The notes below the pieces were generated by a model. It did no database searches and was not told where the DNA came from. It saw nothing but the letters and a program-made list of their open reading frames with translations. Source: Haemonchus contortus (Eukaryota > Nematoda > Chromadorea > Rhabditida > Trichostrongylidae). From it: 64,000 nucleotides of DNA. The translations under genes were made by a program, and so were the position numbers. Shown one piece after another: positions 1 through 12,521 of this stretch (the stretch's first letter is position 1; each line of letters starts with the position of its first letter). The stretch spans positions 10,481,492-10,545,491 of the forward strand of contig LS997566.1 in the NCBI GenBank assembly GCA_000469685.2, read 5' to 3'.

Positions 1-343
1 CATCGGATATTTCCTATGATCTTTGACGCTTCTGAATTTTGGTTACCCACGTCTGCTTTGTTGTTTGCTGGAGCGTGGAGGTGCACACGCTTTAATTCCA
101 ACCCCACGTGATCCTTGAGGTCCAGTCTGCATCGATTGCGGCAGCAGTCAGCCATGCTATTTTCGTGCCCCATCAGGCCGATTGCATTAGGGTGGCTAGA
201 CCACTGAACAATGTTTTGCGAAATACTCTTCCTAGGTTTGTGATAGGTGGAATATTAGTCTTGCCTCAAGAACACACTCATTTATCGCTCATAAGTGTGC
301 TCTCTTTTTTTCGTTTTCTAAAGAAACTGAGTCATCGAACGGA

Positions 344-392
344 TTTTTACGGTCGGGGTGTTATGCCGGTGCTTACACCCCGACCGTAAAAA
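344..392. repeat. Perfect 18-bp hairpin
   Basis: An 18-bp arm (344-361) is followed by a 13-nt loop (362-374) and its exact reverse complement (375-392). The arm reads TTTTTACGGTCGGGGTGT. It lies in non-coding sequence upstream of the TMBIM gene. A GC-rich perfect stem in AT-rich DNA could be the remnant of a short foldback transposon or a structured RNA. Nothing here decides between them. Confidence 0.85.
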
Positions 393-650
393 CATTATTT
401 GACATTGCCATTACAAAGGAGAATTAGCGTACACGACCTCAATAGACATTGATCTCTGAGTCCTATTTGTTACTAGAATTGATGAAGGGGGTCAAATAGA
501 ACAGATTTAGTAAGTGATTTTTCTGCACGTGACAGTCTCTCTTTACTGACCGGTGTGTGAGTTATTATATGGGTGGTAGTAGCTAGTTGCAAGCTCTGGA
601 AGGAATTTGTATTTCTAGGGTGAGTCTGCTTCTTTTCTTTTCAATTTCAG

Positions 651-735
651 ATTCAGTGGTGAGCATAAGGTCGAAGAAGGCGGTAGTAATGGGTCTAGAA
701 CCACTGCTGGTTTGGAGCCACTTTCCTTGATATAA
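651..735 (+). other. Possible terminal exon of an upstream gene
   Basis: A good acceptor (TTCAATTTCAG, ending at 650) precedes an open frame of 27 codons that stops at 733-735. The residues are hydrophilic (Ser, Gly, Glu, Lys). No family is recognised and the window offers no clear upstream exon, so this is only a candidate last exon of a gene entering from the left. The 615-1070 minus-strand open frame across it shows no splice or domain signal. The rest of 1-1252 shows no gene I can support. Confidence 0.2.
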
Positions 736-1252
736 GATGCATGAGACTTGTGTTGGACGGCAGAATTCTTTTTCAGCTTTGAGGCTGGTGAAGACCTGTT
801 TGGGTGCCTCATAAGCCTTTCTTCTACGCGTTGAAAGGGTATGACGGTAAATAATACCCAGGCTCCTGTTACATTATCAAGGTATTGCCGAATCCTTACA
901 CGTAGCCGGTCATAGTGATAGCTGTTGTGAGGCAGTTGGGATGGTGATTTCAAATTAAAGGATGAAATGTAAATTATCGAGTGGCTCATGTAGTCGATAT
1001 ATCCTAGGGTAGAAGCCTGTCTCAAATAATGCTTGATAGCAGTTGTTTTCAGAGGATCTCTTGCTTGCACTGTTGTGTACGTTAAGCTAAATTAATTATC
1101 TCGTTTGAGCATTTTGTGACGACGGGTTATGCTTCAAGAGTCATCCAACATCAAAGTTCTTTTGTGTCTATTGTTGAAGCTTAAAGAAATCGCTAAAATT
1201 CATGTCGCGTTCGCCATGTATTAGCACTCACTTCTGCTTTGGCGTAATTTGT

Positions 1253-1264
1253 AATTTTTCAGCG
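1253..1264 (+). promoter_or_regulatory. Probable spliced-leader acceptor of the TMBIM gene
   Basis: The sequence AATTTTTCAG ends at 1262, two bases before the ATG at 1265. It matches the nematode TTTTCAG 3' splice consensus, and no upstream coding exon is visible. A spliced-leader trans-splice acceptor is the simplest reading. An upstream non-coding exon joined by cis-splicing is the alternative. Confidence 0.6.
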
Positions 1265-4100
1265 ATGTCAGGACCTTATGGTCAGCCTGGCTACAATCCA
1301 CAGTACCAAAATCCATATCCAGCGGGAGGGCCTCCTCCACCAGGATGGGGCCAAGGGCAACAACAACAAGGTTTGTGTCTGAAGGCTTCATTTTCGCCTT
1401 TTTTCAAACCGTAACAGTTACAGCAGGAGTTTCTCAATTTTTCTTCAGAGGCCCTGGGGCGTTTTGAACTGCGGGTGTGAAAGAACTTTAACTAGCTGTC
1501 AAAGAAGTTGCCCTAGGATGCTAGGACTGACTTTTGGAGAGGGAATCATTCATGACTGTTGATGTCGAAGTGTCGCCTGATTCGTTCGAGTGTACGCTTA
1601 ACTCTATAATTCGATCGTAAACATCTTGTTTTACGGTTTTGACCTTCTTCGTTTCTTAGCAGAACATAACATCGTTCTTGGTTTTGCTGCATTTATCGCT
1701 GTTGCATTGAGCCTATCATTTCTTCACTGTTCACGTAGGAAGGAATGAAAAAGAAAGGTAATCCTAGCTTGTAGGGTCGCAGCGTCACAGGCGTATACCT
1801 CACTCCCTTATTTTCGAAGTAATCACATTCATAATCACGGTAAGTTTTTAAATATGGTGTGTATCATGGAATAAAGGCATTTTCTCTCATCCCATGCCAA
1901 AGCCTTCGTAGTGGTCTTATCCTCCTTGTAGCTCTTCAGCTAAACGTCCACTTATCTGCCACACACGCTCAGGTAATGTTCCGGGAGCTCCATCGTATAG
2001 TTTGGATTATTTCGATACCTGCATGCTTGGTCTAGCTAAGGAAACGTCGATGTGTTGTTCTCGCACTTCGAAGCAAAGTCTTCACTGGTTAGGTAGACTC
2101 TCTGGGTCTTTATTTCACGTCTTTTTTCCAGAAAGTGACAGTCATGTCTCTCATTTTTGTTTATTTGAGAATTCCAATTTGAGCTCCTATACTGGGTTTT
2201 GCCGGCCGTCCAGCTGCCCTCTTCCACACACAGTGTCCTACTATTACCTTACTAGTCATAGTAGCTTGATATAAACTACATAAAACTAAAGGCAGTGGTA
2301 TCATATGCTAATTGAGAGTCATGTATCAAGAAACCTTTTTACTGCGGGAATAGTGCTCTCTGGCAATAAAACGGGAAATTGTCGACTACATTTGACGATG
2401 GCGTCGCAATAAAATGCATAGGGACTTATGTGGAACGCATTATTTAGTTCAAATATTCCCGTTCCTACTTATCATATAGTAAGTCCATGGATAGCGTACA
2501 GAAGTAAGCAATAGTAGCCTCCAAGTCTTTCTGATCAGCCGTCGTCATCAGAATGTTTGCTTTGATTCTACGCGTTAATCATCTGATTTTGGCGTCGACA
2601 AGGTCTAGTAGTGGTGGGAGGAGTGTTACGTTGTGTTGAACACTAATAGCAGCTACAGATATGAGATAGACCGAATGCTTGTGGTCGTTCTGTTATGTGC
2701 AGTTCAGCCGTCGCAATGTTAAATGATTTCTTTTTTCCCAGATTTATGGATTTCATGTTGCGGTTTCGGCTCTCTAAAATTGGAAACTTTTCAGGATTCA
2801 TGCCTCCTCCGATGCCTCACCCAACAATGATGGGTATGGGCGGTAATCCAGCTTACGCGGAGAGTGGCGAACCTGATAAATATAATCTTCAGTTCAGGTG
2901 AGTCTGTGAAACTGTATCCAGCGCAATTACCTCATCTAAAAGCCTACTAATTTGATATGTTGTGTCTTTATAGTGATCGAACGATCCGTGCAGCCTTTGT
3001 GCGCAAGGTATTCTTCATGGTCGCGATTATGGTAAGCCCGTTTCTATTCATCCTACTTTGTTTCTATTTCATTTGTTTGGCTTTTTCATTGCTGCATGAA
3101 TTGTGAGTATTGAAAACTCGTAATTTTTTTCACTTCTTTTTCAACATTTTGAAGCATTTAAGCTCGGTGTTGTGGCGATAATGACTGCAATTCCATTTAT
3201 GAATAACGATACAAGGCTGTTCGTTGCAAGAAACTTGGGAATGTACTGGGCGGCATAGTGAGTCGTTAACGGTTTGTTGCAGTTATCAATGAAAACCCAC
3301 TAAACAAAAAAAATTTCAGTGGGATCTTCTTTGCTGTATATTTGGCTTTGATGTGTTGCGAGTCAGTGAGACGTTCGTTCCCAGCAAACATCATCTTAAC
3401 GGCAGTTTTCGTGAGTTCATAAATTTGTTTTTTGTGTTGTAATCGGCATTTTTTCACTTGATTTCCAGACATTAGCTGTCGGATACATGACGATGATGAT
3501 TACCGCGCATCACGACATTGTCTCAGTGCTTCTCACGCTTATCATCTGCTCGATTTGCTGTGGATCGATCATCATCTTCTCAATGCAAACGAAATACGAC
3601 CTGACAAAGTAATAGCTTGCATTGTTTATTTATTGTTTATTATTCACAAGCTTCTGAAAAAAAAAACAAAAGCGCAACAGTACCTTGTAATTGCTTGTTA
3701 AGCATGATGGGAATAGTGTTCATCCTGTCGATGTGTTTGATGGTATTCGGTTTGGTGGCTATCATCTCGGCTATTTTCTTCAAAGTCAAATTCATCTATA
3801 TGGTGTACGCTGCATTGGCTTCGCTCCTTTTCATGTTTTATTTGGCTATCGATGTTCAGGTGGGTTAAATTGGTTATACGATGGCAGTTTGAATTGAATG
3901 TTGATCTTGGGCTGTTGAGTAGTCCAAATACGCAGTGCGGTCCGATTTAAAATTACAACTACTTTTCATTGCAGTTGTTAATGGGTGGACGCAAGTACGA
4001 GATCTCGCCTGAAGATCACATTTTCGCTGCTGTGCAAATCTTCCTGGACATCGTCTACATTTTCTGGATGTTGCTATCATTGTTTGGATCCAGCAAGTAA
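1265..4100 (+). CDS. TMBIM / Bax-inhibitor-1 family membrane protein (Lifeguard-like)
   Basis: Eight exons join in phase: 1265-1370, 2795-2897, 2974-3031, 3163-3257, 3320-3410, 3469-3608, 3703-3859 and 3975-4100. They give 291 residues, normal for the family. Residues 1 to about 60 are rich in Pro, Gly, Gln and Met and should face the cytosol. The signature SDRTIRAAFVRKVF then leads into six or seven hydrophobic segments. The late DVQ and LDIVY aspartates correspond to the acidic pair that gates calcium leak in bacterial YetJ (family knowledge). The family sits in ER, Golgi or other membranes and dampens stress-induced cell death by lowering calcium stores. The start is the first ATG after the probable trans-splice site. 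Intron 1 (1371-2794) is long and holds nothing recognisable. The stop overlaps a GTAAGT motif at 4096, so an alternative 3' exon is possible. The nearest C. elegans relatives should be the F40F9 TMBIM genes. Confidence 0.92.
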
Positions 4101-7100
4101 GTTTTCGATTCCGTTCAGGCGATTTCTGGCTTTCGCTTTGTGAGTGATGTAGTCCTTGTTTCGTTGCCATTTGCATGCCTTCTCCTAATGCTATGTTCAC
4201 AGCTTTCAACCTAACCTTAACCTACCTTTTTTGCCTTTTTCACTGCTTTGCGGTTGAGGGAGAGAGTGGTTTGGTATGGATGTACTCCATGAAAGTAGCT
4301 CCAGCTATTTCTCTGCTTCAGTTGCGAGAGAACTTTGGCTACATAGGTTCTCCTGTTTTGTTGAATATTCACCCAGATGGAGAATTGGGGATAGGGAGCA
4401 GTGTAAATAGAATAGGAGATGTTCCATGGAAGGAAGGAGAAGAGGGGCGACAGTGTATCCAAATTTCGCAAACTATGAAGTTGACGTATCATGCGCATGC
4501 AAATTGGTTCATTTCTCCTCTGTTTTTTAAACAGGTTGAATGTTCTTGCTATATAAATACCTTCCAGCAGGGATTAAACCGAATTCGAAGGAACGCCGAA
4601 AACAATCGATTATCGATTATTCAGTGTTCATTGCTTGGGAATTTTTATGTAATACGCTGTGTGTACGCATATTTTTCTCTAAAAAATCTGTTAGTGCACT
4701 TGCCCATCATGGAACTGTACTAGCCAACAGATCTATGAATTGGTTCCGGTTTTATACATTGCTGTGCAAACCTTCTTATTGATGTTTTAACGCACGCTAT
4801 GCCTGTTTACCTGTTTACCTGTCATGCACAAGAATAATAGGTGGTGGGTAGAATGTTTCTTCCAACATCTAAAAGTTTTTTTTTTTGTAAATCAAATTTT
4901 TCCTGGAAGCTTTTTCCTCGCTTCATGCAGTTTGTTTCGATGATGCTTATATTTTCACAGGTATCGTGGACATTTGCTTCCTTGAATTAAGCTATGCATG
5001 ATTTGGGTCTAGTAGTTAACCACTTTCAATTTTGCTGTAACGAAGTCACACAGTTGCTCTTGTTTAGCTGCTGTTCTTCGATTATTGTAAAGAAATACTT
5101 CATTAGCTGCTTTATTGTATCATCGCTGCATCTTTTTGCGTCGTGATTCATTAGAGTGGGAACTGAAAAACCTTTTTTACAAATTTCTTTATCATATTTT
5201 GGCAATCTTTTGATGTGACTCGTTACTAGCTTCTTGAAAACTGACTCATTCTATCCCATAGTGTGGATGGGCAAGTTTATTTACTGTCTCTTCAGTTCTG
5301 GAAAGACATACAAAGCAAGGGAGAACAGGGAATATTACCCTCTGTCTGCTTTCCTTTCTCTTGAGTCATCACTTCTTACTTTACTGCTTCGTGAGGGGAG
5401 AGCTTCTGAATTTTGAAGCGGTCGCAACTTGCGTGTAAGTGCGGGCTAATGCAATCCCTCTCGCAATCTTTTACAATCCTTTCCCTCTGTCTTCACTACT
5501 GTATGAACCAGGTTTCCAACCAAAAATGAGTCTATTGTCTACTTTCACAACTTCACCTAAATGTAACCAGTTTGTTATTGTCGCACCGTCTCCGTGTGAT
5601 TTTTGAGTGTCTAAGTAACTCACAGATTATGTGTCTATCACAAACCTCTCAATCTGATTTTAACGGAACTGTTTCAGCAATTAAATTGAGAGATGATGCG
5701 CCGGTCCTTACATCTGCCGGATGGCAGAGCTATTCAGCGTTTTTGTTACTTTCCCTTTCCTTCCTGTATTGATACACCTGTATTTTTATTCCGTTTTAAA
5801 ATGTGGTTCTATCTAAGTGACTGGTGATTTCTACATTTTCTCGGAACTGGTTTATTTCTATGACAAGCAAATATAACCCTCAAGTAATCGCGATAGTGAT
5901 GCTCCGACTAGCAAAAGAACTTTCAATTTGGGGATATGCTTCCTGTTCGAGACGTCCATGTGTACCCTGTTGGCGCTGTTTATTCTTGTGTTTGACATCT
6001 GTCCCCAATAGCTTTTCTGCTAGTTGTAGAAATAACTTACTTTGAAATTCTATACATATTCTACATACAGAAATCCTATTTGTATTCAAATGTTTCGTGA
6101 AGTGTACTGTTCAGAATAAATGTATCGAGCGATAATTCGTGCTGTTTTTTCCGCCTTGAAAGGTACGATTAAGTGCCTAAGTTTCAGCTGTGAGAGTTGC
6201 TTTCGAAAACGTCGATTATGGAGGGATTGTTCAAATTCATCACCATTTTTCCTTGCCCTTTCTCTTCTTTTGTGTTGGAAATGTCTGTTCAGTGTGATTG
6301 GGTTCGGCATATGCAGAATAGATACGCTTGAGAACGCCTTTCTGTTGAATTTTAAAAAGAGATGGTGTAAATATGCGCTCGAAGTTTTTTTTGTGGTTTT
6401 GAGTCGCATCGATTGGCGAATAGAGACCGTTTAAAAGAAAAGATTTTGGGGATCTTTTTTGTTTTTCTACTTTCACTAGTACTCTTTTATCAAGGACCTC
6501 CCCCCTTAAGATCCCAGAATGCTTCCTTTTCTCTTATTCGAATATTCTAGATGGGTTTCGATGTGGAACGGGAGGCATATAACGAGTAAGGTGATACGTA
6601 TGGATGCTGTTTGAACGCACACAGAATGAATTATGGAAAGCAATTTGAGAAGTGTTGAAATGACAAAAAGATTCTCAGTAAGCACTCCTACCAATCCTGT
6701 CGAAGTTGGAGCGGTTTACGATCGCGTTCGTTTGCTAATGTCAGTTGAAGTTGAACTGTACGTTTTAGGTTGATGCTTTCTGGTCTGTGCTGTTAAGAAA
6801 AAAAGGTTCTGTCGTCTTGTTGGACTTTTCAGTGAGGGCAGGACAGATGACGGTCTCACTTTTGCCTCGTTCGTATTGGTTTAGAGTTGGGAAGAAAGGG
6901 TCCATGACCTCAACCAAATATTGTTGGTGCTACACCTTGTCTATTCCTTGCAAAGAACCTCGATGAACTGATGGTGAGCAAAGCCCGGTATGATAAGTCA
7001 TACATCAATTCAAATCACATCGGCTGACCAGTCGAGTTGTATCGAGCCGTGCGGGTGCAAAATGACGAATACTCGATCAAAACAAGATGACGATACGTTT

Positions 7101-8460
7101 GGATCCTAGGCTCGGGAAGTAAAGGTATGAGCATAGGTCCTGCTGATGATGAAGCTTTTGCCATACTGTAACCAGTTGAAGAACTCACAAAAAACAATAA
7201 TACCGACCTCTAAGAAGTCTATAAAGCAAACTAAAGGGGAAAGAGATTGACAGATGACTACCTCTCCCTTCTACGTAGGTTACGATGAGAGGGTTTTCTT
7301 TTGGGTGAAATCTCGACGCAGTTGCTGAACTGCCTTTAGAGCTTGTCTGTGGAATCGATAGGATCCCGTTCCCTTCCCGGGTAACTCCTCCATTTTTCTT
7401 GATTATCTAATTTGTAGTTTCCCTAATCTAACGCTGTGCCAAGTTTTTCTCTCCCTAACGGGTATAGTGCTTAAGGTTGCCAAGGATTTATGGCAACGGA
7501 TTAGAAATGGTTTATTGTGCTCCTGGAATCGAGTTAGCTCAATTTATGGTCTTTACTTCCAAGGTATACGTTTTTTAGATGGTTATGGGTATGCAGACAT
7601 ATCTTAACCAGAATTTATCCATATAATTAAATAGATTTCGTGTTATGTTTTGAGGAGATAACGACGTCGGCGACGTAATCACATAGCGCCCTAATGTCTT
7701 GTTACGACGGGTGTTTTTGCATTGTCTGGGACGAGACCGGAAAATTTGTGCCATCGTGTTCCCCATCCAAACCAATATACTGTTAGGACCAGCACAAGTA
7801 CAAATACAAATGCTGCTGTGATCTTGATCAGTAATGGTACGATACCTGAAAAATCTTTTTGGATTCTATGGTGTTTAAAGGAATTCTGCGGTTGCAGAAA
7901 AGTGAAAACCCTACGCTGTTACGAAATGAAATGGCTATGATTTTGATTTAAAGGGGTAACGGTAAGAGTGACAGGAGTCGGGTAAGATTTCACCTAAGGG
8001 TTTTACTCTATGCTTCTCTAGTTCAAGCGCCACCCCTCCTCCGGTCTTGCTCCCTGCCGCCATGTACCCCGTCTAATCCCGAAGCCCCATAACTTGACTG
8101 GGTGGTGTTGTAGTGGGCATAATTGATGTATTATATATTGCGAGGTGAAAACATCCAAGCTGTCTACCCTATCATAGTATAGGTCCATTAATGAGAATTG
8201 GTATCGCTTACCGTGCTACACAGCCTTTGACGGAAGAGGATCGTAGTAGGATCGGTCTTCCTTTCGTACCCATCACGTATAAGTAGCAAGCCGAGCGTCT
8301 CGCATAACCGGCGGCTAACCGAAGACACAGCAAAAAGGCATGGTAATCGGACAAAGCAGAATCACGTCTAGCGGGCTAGTGGAAAAGGCTGGAGCGCAAT
8401 GAGATGGCTGTTCTCAACTGTCACTCCCCGATTCTCTGGTTACGACGAAATTGATAGGAC
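4101..8460. other. Intergenic stretch without a supported gene
   Basis: There are several open frames of 60-180 codons, but none shows splice-phase agreement, a domain or nematode-like coding bias. A T-rich tract at 4870-4890 and a CG-richer block at about 7940-8440 stand out. That block differs in composition from its surroundings and looks like interspersed-repeat DNA, but no family can be named from the sequence. Confidence 0.5.
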
Positions 8461-11400
8461 TCATGCATAGAGGGGCAGAACCAGAGCCGAAGTGATAATG
8501 TACCAATTGCTGCTGGAATTTTTGCTCGAGAGTAGCTGAGGTAGATCGCGCTTTTTGGAATTCACTGCTGAAGTTTGATCACGGCCTAAAAATTCAAACG
8601 GAAAAGCTTCACCTGCTCCATCATGGACTTCCGAATATGTCAACAGCAATTTCGTACGATTTTCTCCCCCTGCTACCTGAAAAGAAAAATGCACTCTAAC
8701 GATTAATAAAAACTGGCTTTCTTTTTACAAAAGCCTCAGATACTACAATTGCAATCAATACCTCGTACCACTCATCAAGGTCCGCAGTCAGCTTTGGATT
8801 GTTTTCAATGATTACGGCTATGTCTTCATGTGAGATCACCTTCTTTAACGAAACCAACTGCACCTCTTCCAACATTGGATTGTCTTTAATTATAACACCA
8901 GCGCCTAGAATTGAGTGAATGCTATCAAGGAAGATAGGCAGAATCGGGTTTCAGCATTGAAGACTTCAATAAGAGAAAAAGTAGAATCACCTTCCAAATT
9001 GATCGATCTTGTTGGTGAGAAAAGAGATCGAGTGCGCCTCGCACTCGATCTTTTTTTGGAAATGTCAACAACTACCCTTAGCAGCTTAATATCTCCTTCA
9101 GATCCCCATCATTTCCCTAAAATTGACCCTTCGAGCATTTTCATCCGAATACATGCTCGTTATTTTTAAATACATTAAGTTCCTGAATGATTAAGCCCCA
9201 CCGAGTGCGAGTGTAAAAGGTAAGTTCACGATTATTTTGGACTGTCTAGTTTCAGACGAATAACAGAACTTATAGTAAGAACAGTGGAATAGTTGCGAAG
9301 AAAACACGTAAATCTGCTTACTCAGAAAAATATAAGGCTTCAAAAAGTAGTAAAATTAGGGTTTGGACGAGAATGTGACGACAAAAGTTGCATGGAAGGG
9401 ATATTTGGTGTCACCACAGCTACAGTAAGCCAAAAATGTCAAATCGCCTTTCAATCAGTTGATGATCCTGGCATAGGTTATTCTTTTTCGCACTACTCTC
9501 ATATTTATAAGGAGCAAGAAGACTGCACCGTCAACAGAGCTGCCCCAATGCGAAAAATGGTGCATGGTCAAGGTTCTCAGATCTTGACCATCGATGGGTT
9601 TGGCATACAACCGCTACAATCCGTAGGTCTTAATGGCGCCTCTCGTTTCTTCTCACGGATGATGCACAGGGAGAGGGGAGGGGGGAGGGAGTGGAGGAGG
9701 AAAACTAAGACCTCTTTAAAGGCACAGGTCACGAAAAAATGGTTTCGGAGATTTGCACATAGTTTGAATTCGATGCCCCCTCTGATACTATTCGTGCAGG
9801 AATTAGGTCGGAAAAGGGTCTGGATAGGGACAACAAGGGCAGGAACATTGGGGGACGTCAGGCCTCCGCCCCTCGCTAGGCTGACTACGGGTTCGAATTT
9901 TCCTTCACCACTTTCGCATTGGAGCGAAGTTGGTGAAAAATCGATACGCTGATTGGCAAATTGCCAGGAATGGTCAGCTGGTCGACCGCCTCCTTCTGGT
10001 ACTAATATTCGGCTGCATTTTAAGCATAAATCTTCAAATGAAAGTCAAAGAGTGTTCTTGACATTGTACAAGAACACATAAATGACCCCAAATGAAGACA
10101 ATGCGTTGCAAATAAAAAAAAATGAAATCCTAGCATGCATTTTATAAAACAACGTACTATATGAAAACTTAGGTACATTCACTCGTAAAATGATAAATAT
10201 AAGGGAATTTACTCACCTTTTTGCGCAGAACAACTCAATAAACATAAAAGTTCAGCGAAATATCAGTTGGGGAATAAATAGTTTCAAGTATGTAGTCTAA
10301 ATCAGCTGTTTGGGTGTTTTGTGTGCCATTGCACACATGGCGTCGCCTTCGTGTACTTCCGCGAAAATTTACTTAACCACCGATTTCCCATTATGAATCA
10401 CGTCCAACCACTTTTTCCTCTTTTTTTTCGGCCGTTTGTTTTCCTTTTTTCACTGTTTTTAGCCTTTTATGCTTGACCATTGTCCTAGTGTAGGCCTTAC
10501 CTACCTCTATCTCTGAAATACCGGATACCCCCAAAATTGTCCTGAACTGTGCCTTTAAATGAAATATCTCGAAACCATTTTTATCGTGAACTGTCCCTTT
10601 AGGCACGATTTAGAATGGAAGTCGGATGCACTGCGCAATCATCTATTGGGTATGCTTTGGCTATTCCCATTAATCTTCACAGCTCATTCACACAGTTCAT
10701 AACTGGAAGTTCCTAGTATATTTGTTTGAAAGAGAACGGAGCGCACTTTTTGCGTTTGATCCAACATCGATTTCTTCAAGTCCAGTGAGAAAATCTACTT
10801 TCTTCAGTTGCAAATTTCCCTCCAAACGTAGTTCGCCAAGAATTTTTCGAACTGACCTCAGACCTTGCAGAACACTCGCGTCCCCTAGAGAGAGGAATTA
10901 TCAATTTAAATGAGTAATGAGTTTTATGATGCTAATGACATGGAAGCCAAAAAGAAGAAGCTGTTTTCAGAAAAAAAAAAACCTGTCCAGTTTCTAATAA
11001 TGACGTCTCCTCTTATGATTGCGCAGTGGTGACCAGCTATCGTACTGACGATGTAGTCCAACGTGACGACACCCCCGCTGCAGACGACCTCTGGAACGAT
11101 GCCCCAGTTTAAGCTTGTCAACTATAAGGATAGCAGTAATTGTTGAGGGCCTTGCAGTGGTTCCAACGCAAACTTCTTTTCATAACGAGGGAAGAAATTC
11201 CAGTTTTCCCTTTATATTTTTAGTCTGAATCCATTTCGCGATTTAATTTTTAGTAAGCTGACTGTTAGGAAGACTTACTGGCTACCCCCGTTGGTCATTG
11301 TCTTATGCGTGAACCAGCCGAAGCTCTTTCGTCATCCGCGCTCTTTGTATTCATTTTTCCCGGGCCTGATGTGATTACTATCGCCGAGGAGCTCAAAGCC

Positions 11401-11709
11401 GCAACTATGCCCTTCAGGTTCATCCGTTACGCTCCCCCAATCTCAGCATGTGATCGTATGGCACAAATAAGCAACATGAGATTCTAGTTTTCAATCGGAG
11501 GGGAAGGCGTGGCGTGATCTAAAACATTGATTAGCAAGTAATTTTATGTTATACTTTCTCCATCAATTGAAAGAGGTGATAGAGATGAACAGGATACACA
11601 GAAAACTGACCACAATTCTCCGATATCGTCATATTCAGGTTCTCGATACGTGAACTAAGAAATTTCTCAAAATCTTCATGTATACACAAATTGCTATTGT
11701 TAATGATTT
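8461..11709 (-). CDS. Receptor L-domain (irld-type) protein, 5' end uncertain
   Basis: Four 3' exons join in phase on the minus strand: 11090-10983, 10884-10738, 8904-8762 and 8676-8461. The 10738 donor (GTTCTC) is weak but keeps frame. Together they encode a receptor L domain (insulin/EGF-receptor ectodomain fold): a start with HHCAIIRGDVIIRN, a middle with LRSVRKILGELRLEGN and FLTGLEEID, and an end with GVIIKDNPMLEEV and AVIIENNPKL. A probable earlier exon begins at 11709 and includes EDFEKFLSSRIENLNM; its donor is unclear. The C-terminus, after a Ser/Asn-rich stretch, is a short hydrophobic tail (NWYIITSALVLPLYA), compatible with a GPI signal or tail anchor. No kinase domain is present, so it would be a secreted or surface binding protein, as inferred for C. 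elegans irld proteins. A MITE occupies the 8905-10737 intron. No signal peptide exon was found. A related gene lies at 26.5-28.1 kb. Confidence 0.7.
9026..9050. repeat. Short perfect hairpin
   Basis: The arm GATCGAGTGCG (9026-9036), a 3-nt loop and its exact reverse complement (9040-9050) lie inside an intron of the L-domain gene. The hairpin is flanked by an A run on one side and a T run on the other. No function is assignable. Confidence 0.8.
9717..10601. mobile_element. MITE family 1, copy 1 (intronic)
   Basis: The left end TAAAGGCACAGGTCACGA, followed by AAAATGGTTTCG, matches the inverted right end at about 10572-10601. A second, inner terminus (TGAACTGTGCCTTTA) ends at 10557, as if two ends were nested. 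The interior shares long stretches with 42294-42817, including the CCTCGCTAGGCTGACTAC block and the GCGTCGCCTTCGTG block. No transposase frame is present; an open frame crossing it is fortuitous. It sits in an intron of the L-domain gene. It is a non-autonomous DNA transposon of unknown superfamily, with no clear target duplication. Confidence 0.75.
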
Positions 11710-12413
11710 CTGAATAAAAAAAGTTAAGTGCTGTAAAAAGTCCGAAATAGAACTGGCGCAGTCCTTCATGATTTTCCTTTTGATCTGCTCAAATACCACA
11801 ATCAATGTCAATGCTCTTCTTATTTACTTCAATGCTTATTCAAAAACAGGTGTGTTGTGCAAAGTCGATAGAAATGGTTAAGATAACACAAGTGAGAAGC
11901 TGGCAAGAAAGGCATTTGGGAGCGAAGTTGAATCAAAAGAGAAGAGAGCCGAACCAAAGACTATCGCTCTCTATTTACTTCGGAACAGAATAAGTTCGGA
12001 TGGGTTTCATGCTCATAAAGAAATATTGCTGAAATATTTACTGTCTCGAAATTAAGTATACCGATACGATTACTAAATTTTGACTAGTCGGTATTCAATG
12101 TGTACATGCTCTGAGATGGTGTAGCAGTGCACTACAACAGACAGTGCCTGTGTATGGAATCACAGACTGATACGTGCTCTGACCAAGCAAACCCTTCATT
12201 CCTTGGGGGCTGGATTGTTGGTGCAGATTGGTCTGGAGGGGTGGGGGGAGTGGAGGATAAGAAATATAGCAGTTGTCCATGGGGTAGCCACCCATGTGCA
12301 TAAGACATGATATAGACCACTTACACATTCAATCCGCCACTATGGTCCTGAATCATAGTTGGATTGCGGATTCGCACCCTAAAACGAGATCGAGCTATCC
12401 TCAAAGAGTGAGA
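11710..12413. other. No supported gene
   Basis: This gap lies between the L-domain gene and the Penelope-like element. It may contain 5' exons of the L-domain gene, but none could be matched by splice site and domain. The 12095-12328 part is richer in G and C than its flanks and may be an old repeat. Confidence 0.4.
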
Positions 12414-12426
12414 CTTTATTAGTTCC
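12414..12426. repeat. Target-site duplication, left side of the Penelope-like element
   Basis: The 13 bases CTTTATTAGTTCC occur here, immediately outside the left end of the element, and again at 17562-17574 outside the right end. A duplication of this size fits Penelope-like integration. One or two bases may be shared by chance with the element end. Confidence 0.85.
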
Positions 12427-12521
12427 GTCCATGTGCGACTGTCGATGAATCTCGGCATTTTTACTTTAGTTTGAAATTGACTCTTTAAGCTGTACAACCG
12501 AGATATTAACAAACTTTATTC

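Noticed and set aside
615..1070. 151-codon minus-strand open frame
   Set aside because: No domain, no neighbouring exon and no coding texture. It overlaps a possible plus-strand exon.
4175..4723. 182-codon plus-strand open frame after the TMBIM gene
   Set aside because: No homology, and it starts inside 3' flanking sequence. Probably chance.
9885..9905. GGGTTCGAATT motif resembling a tRNA T-arm
   Set aside because: It lies in both MITE copies (also near 42470) without a fitting acceptor stem or anticodon arm.
9293..9952. 219-codon plus-strand open frame
   Set aside because: It runs out of an intron of the L-domain gene into MITE copy 1. It has no domain and no splice support.
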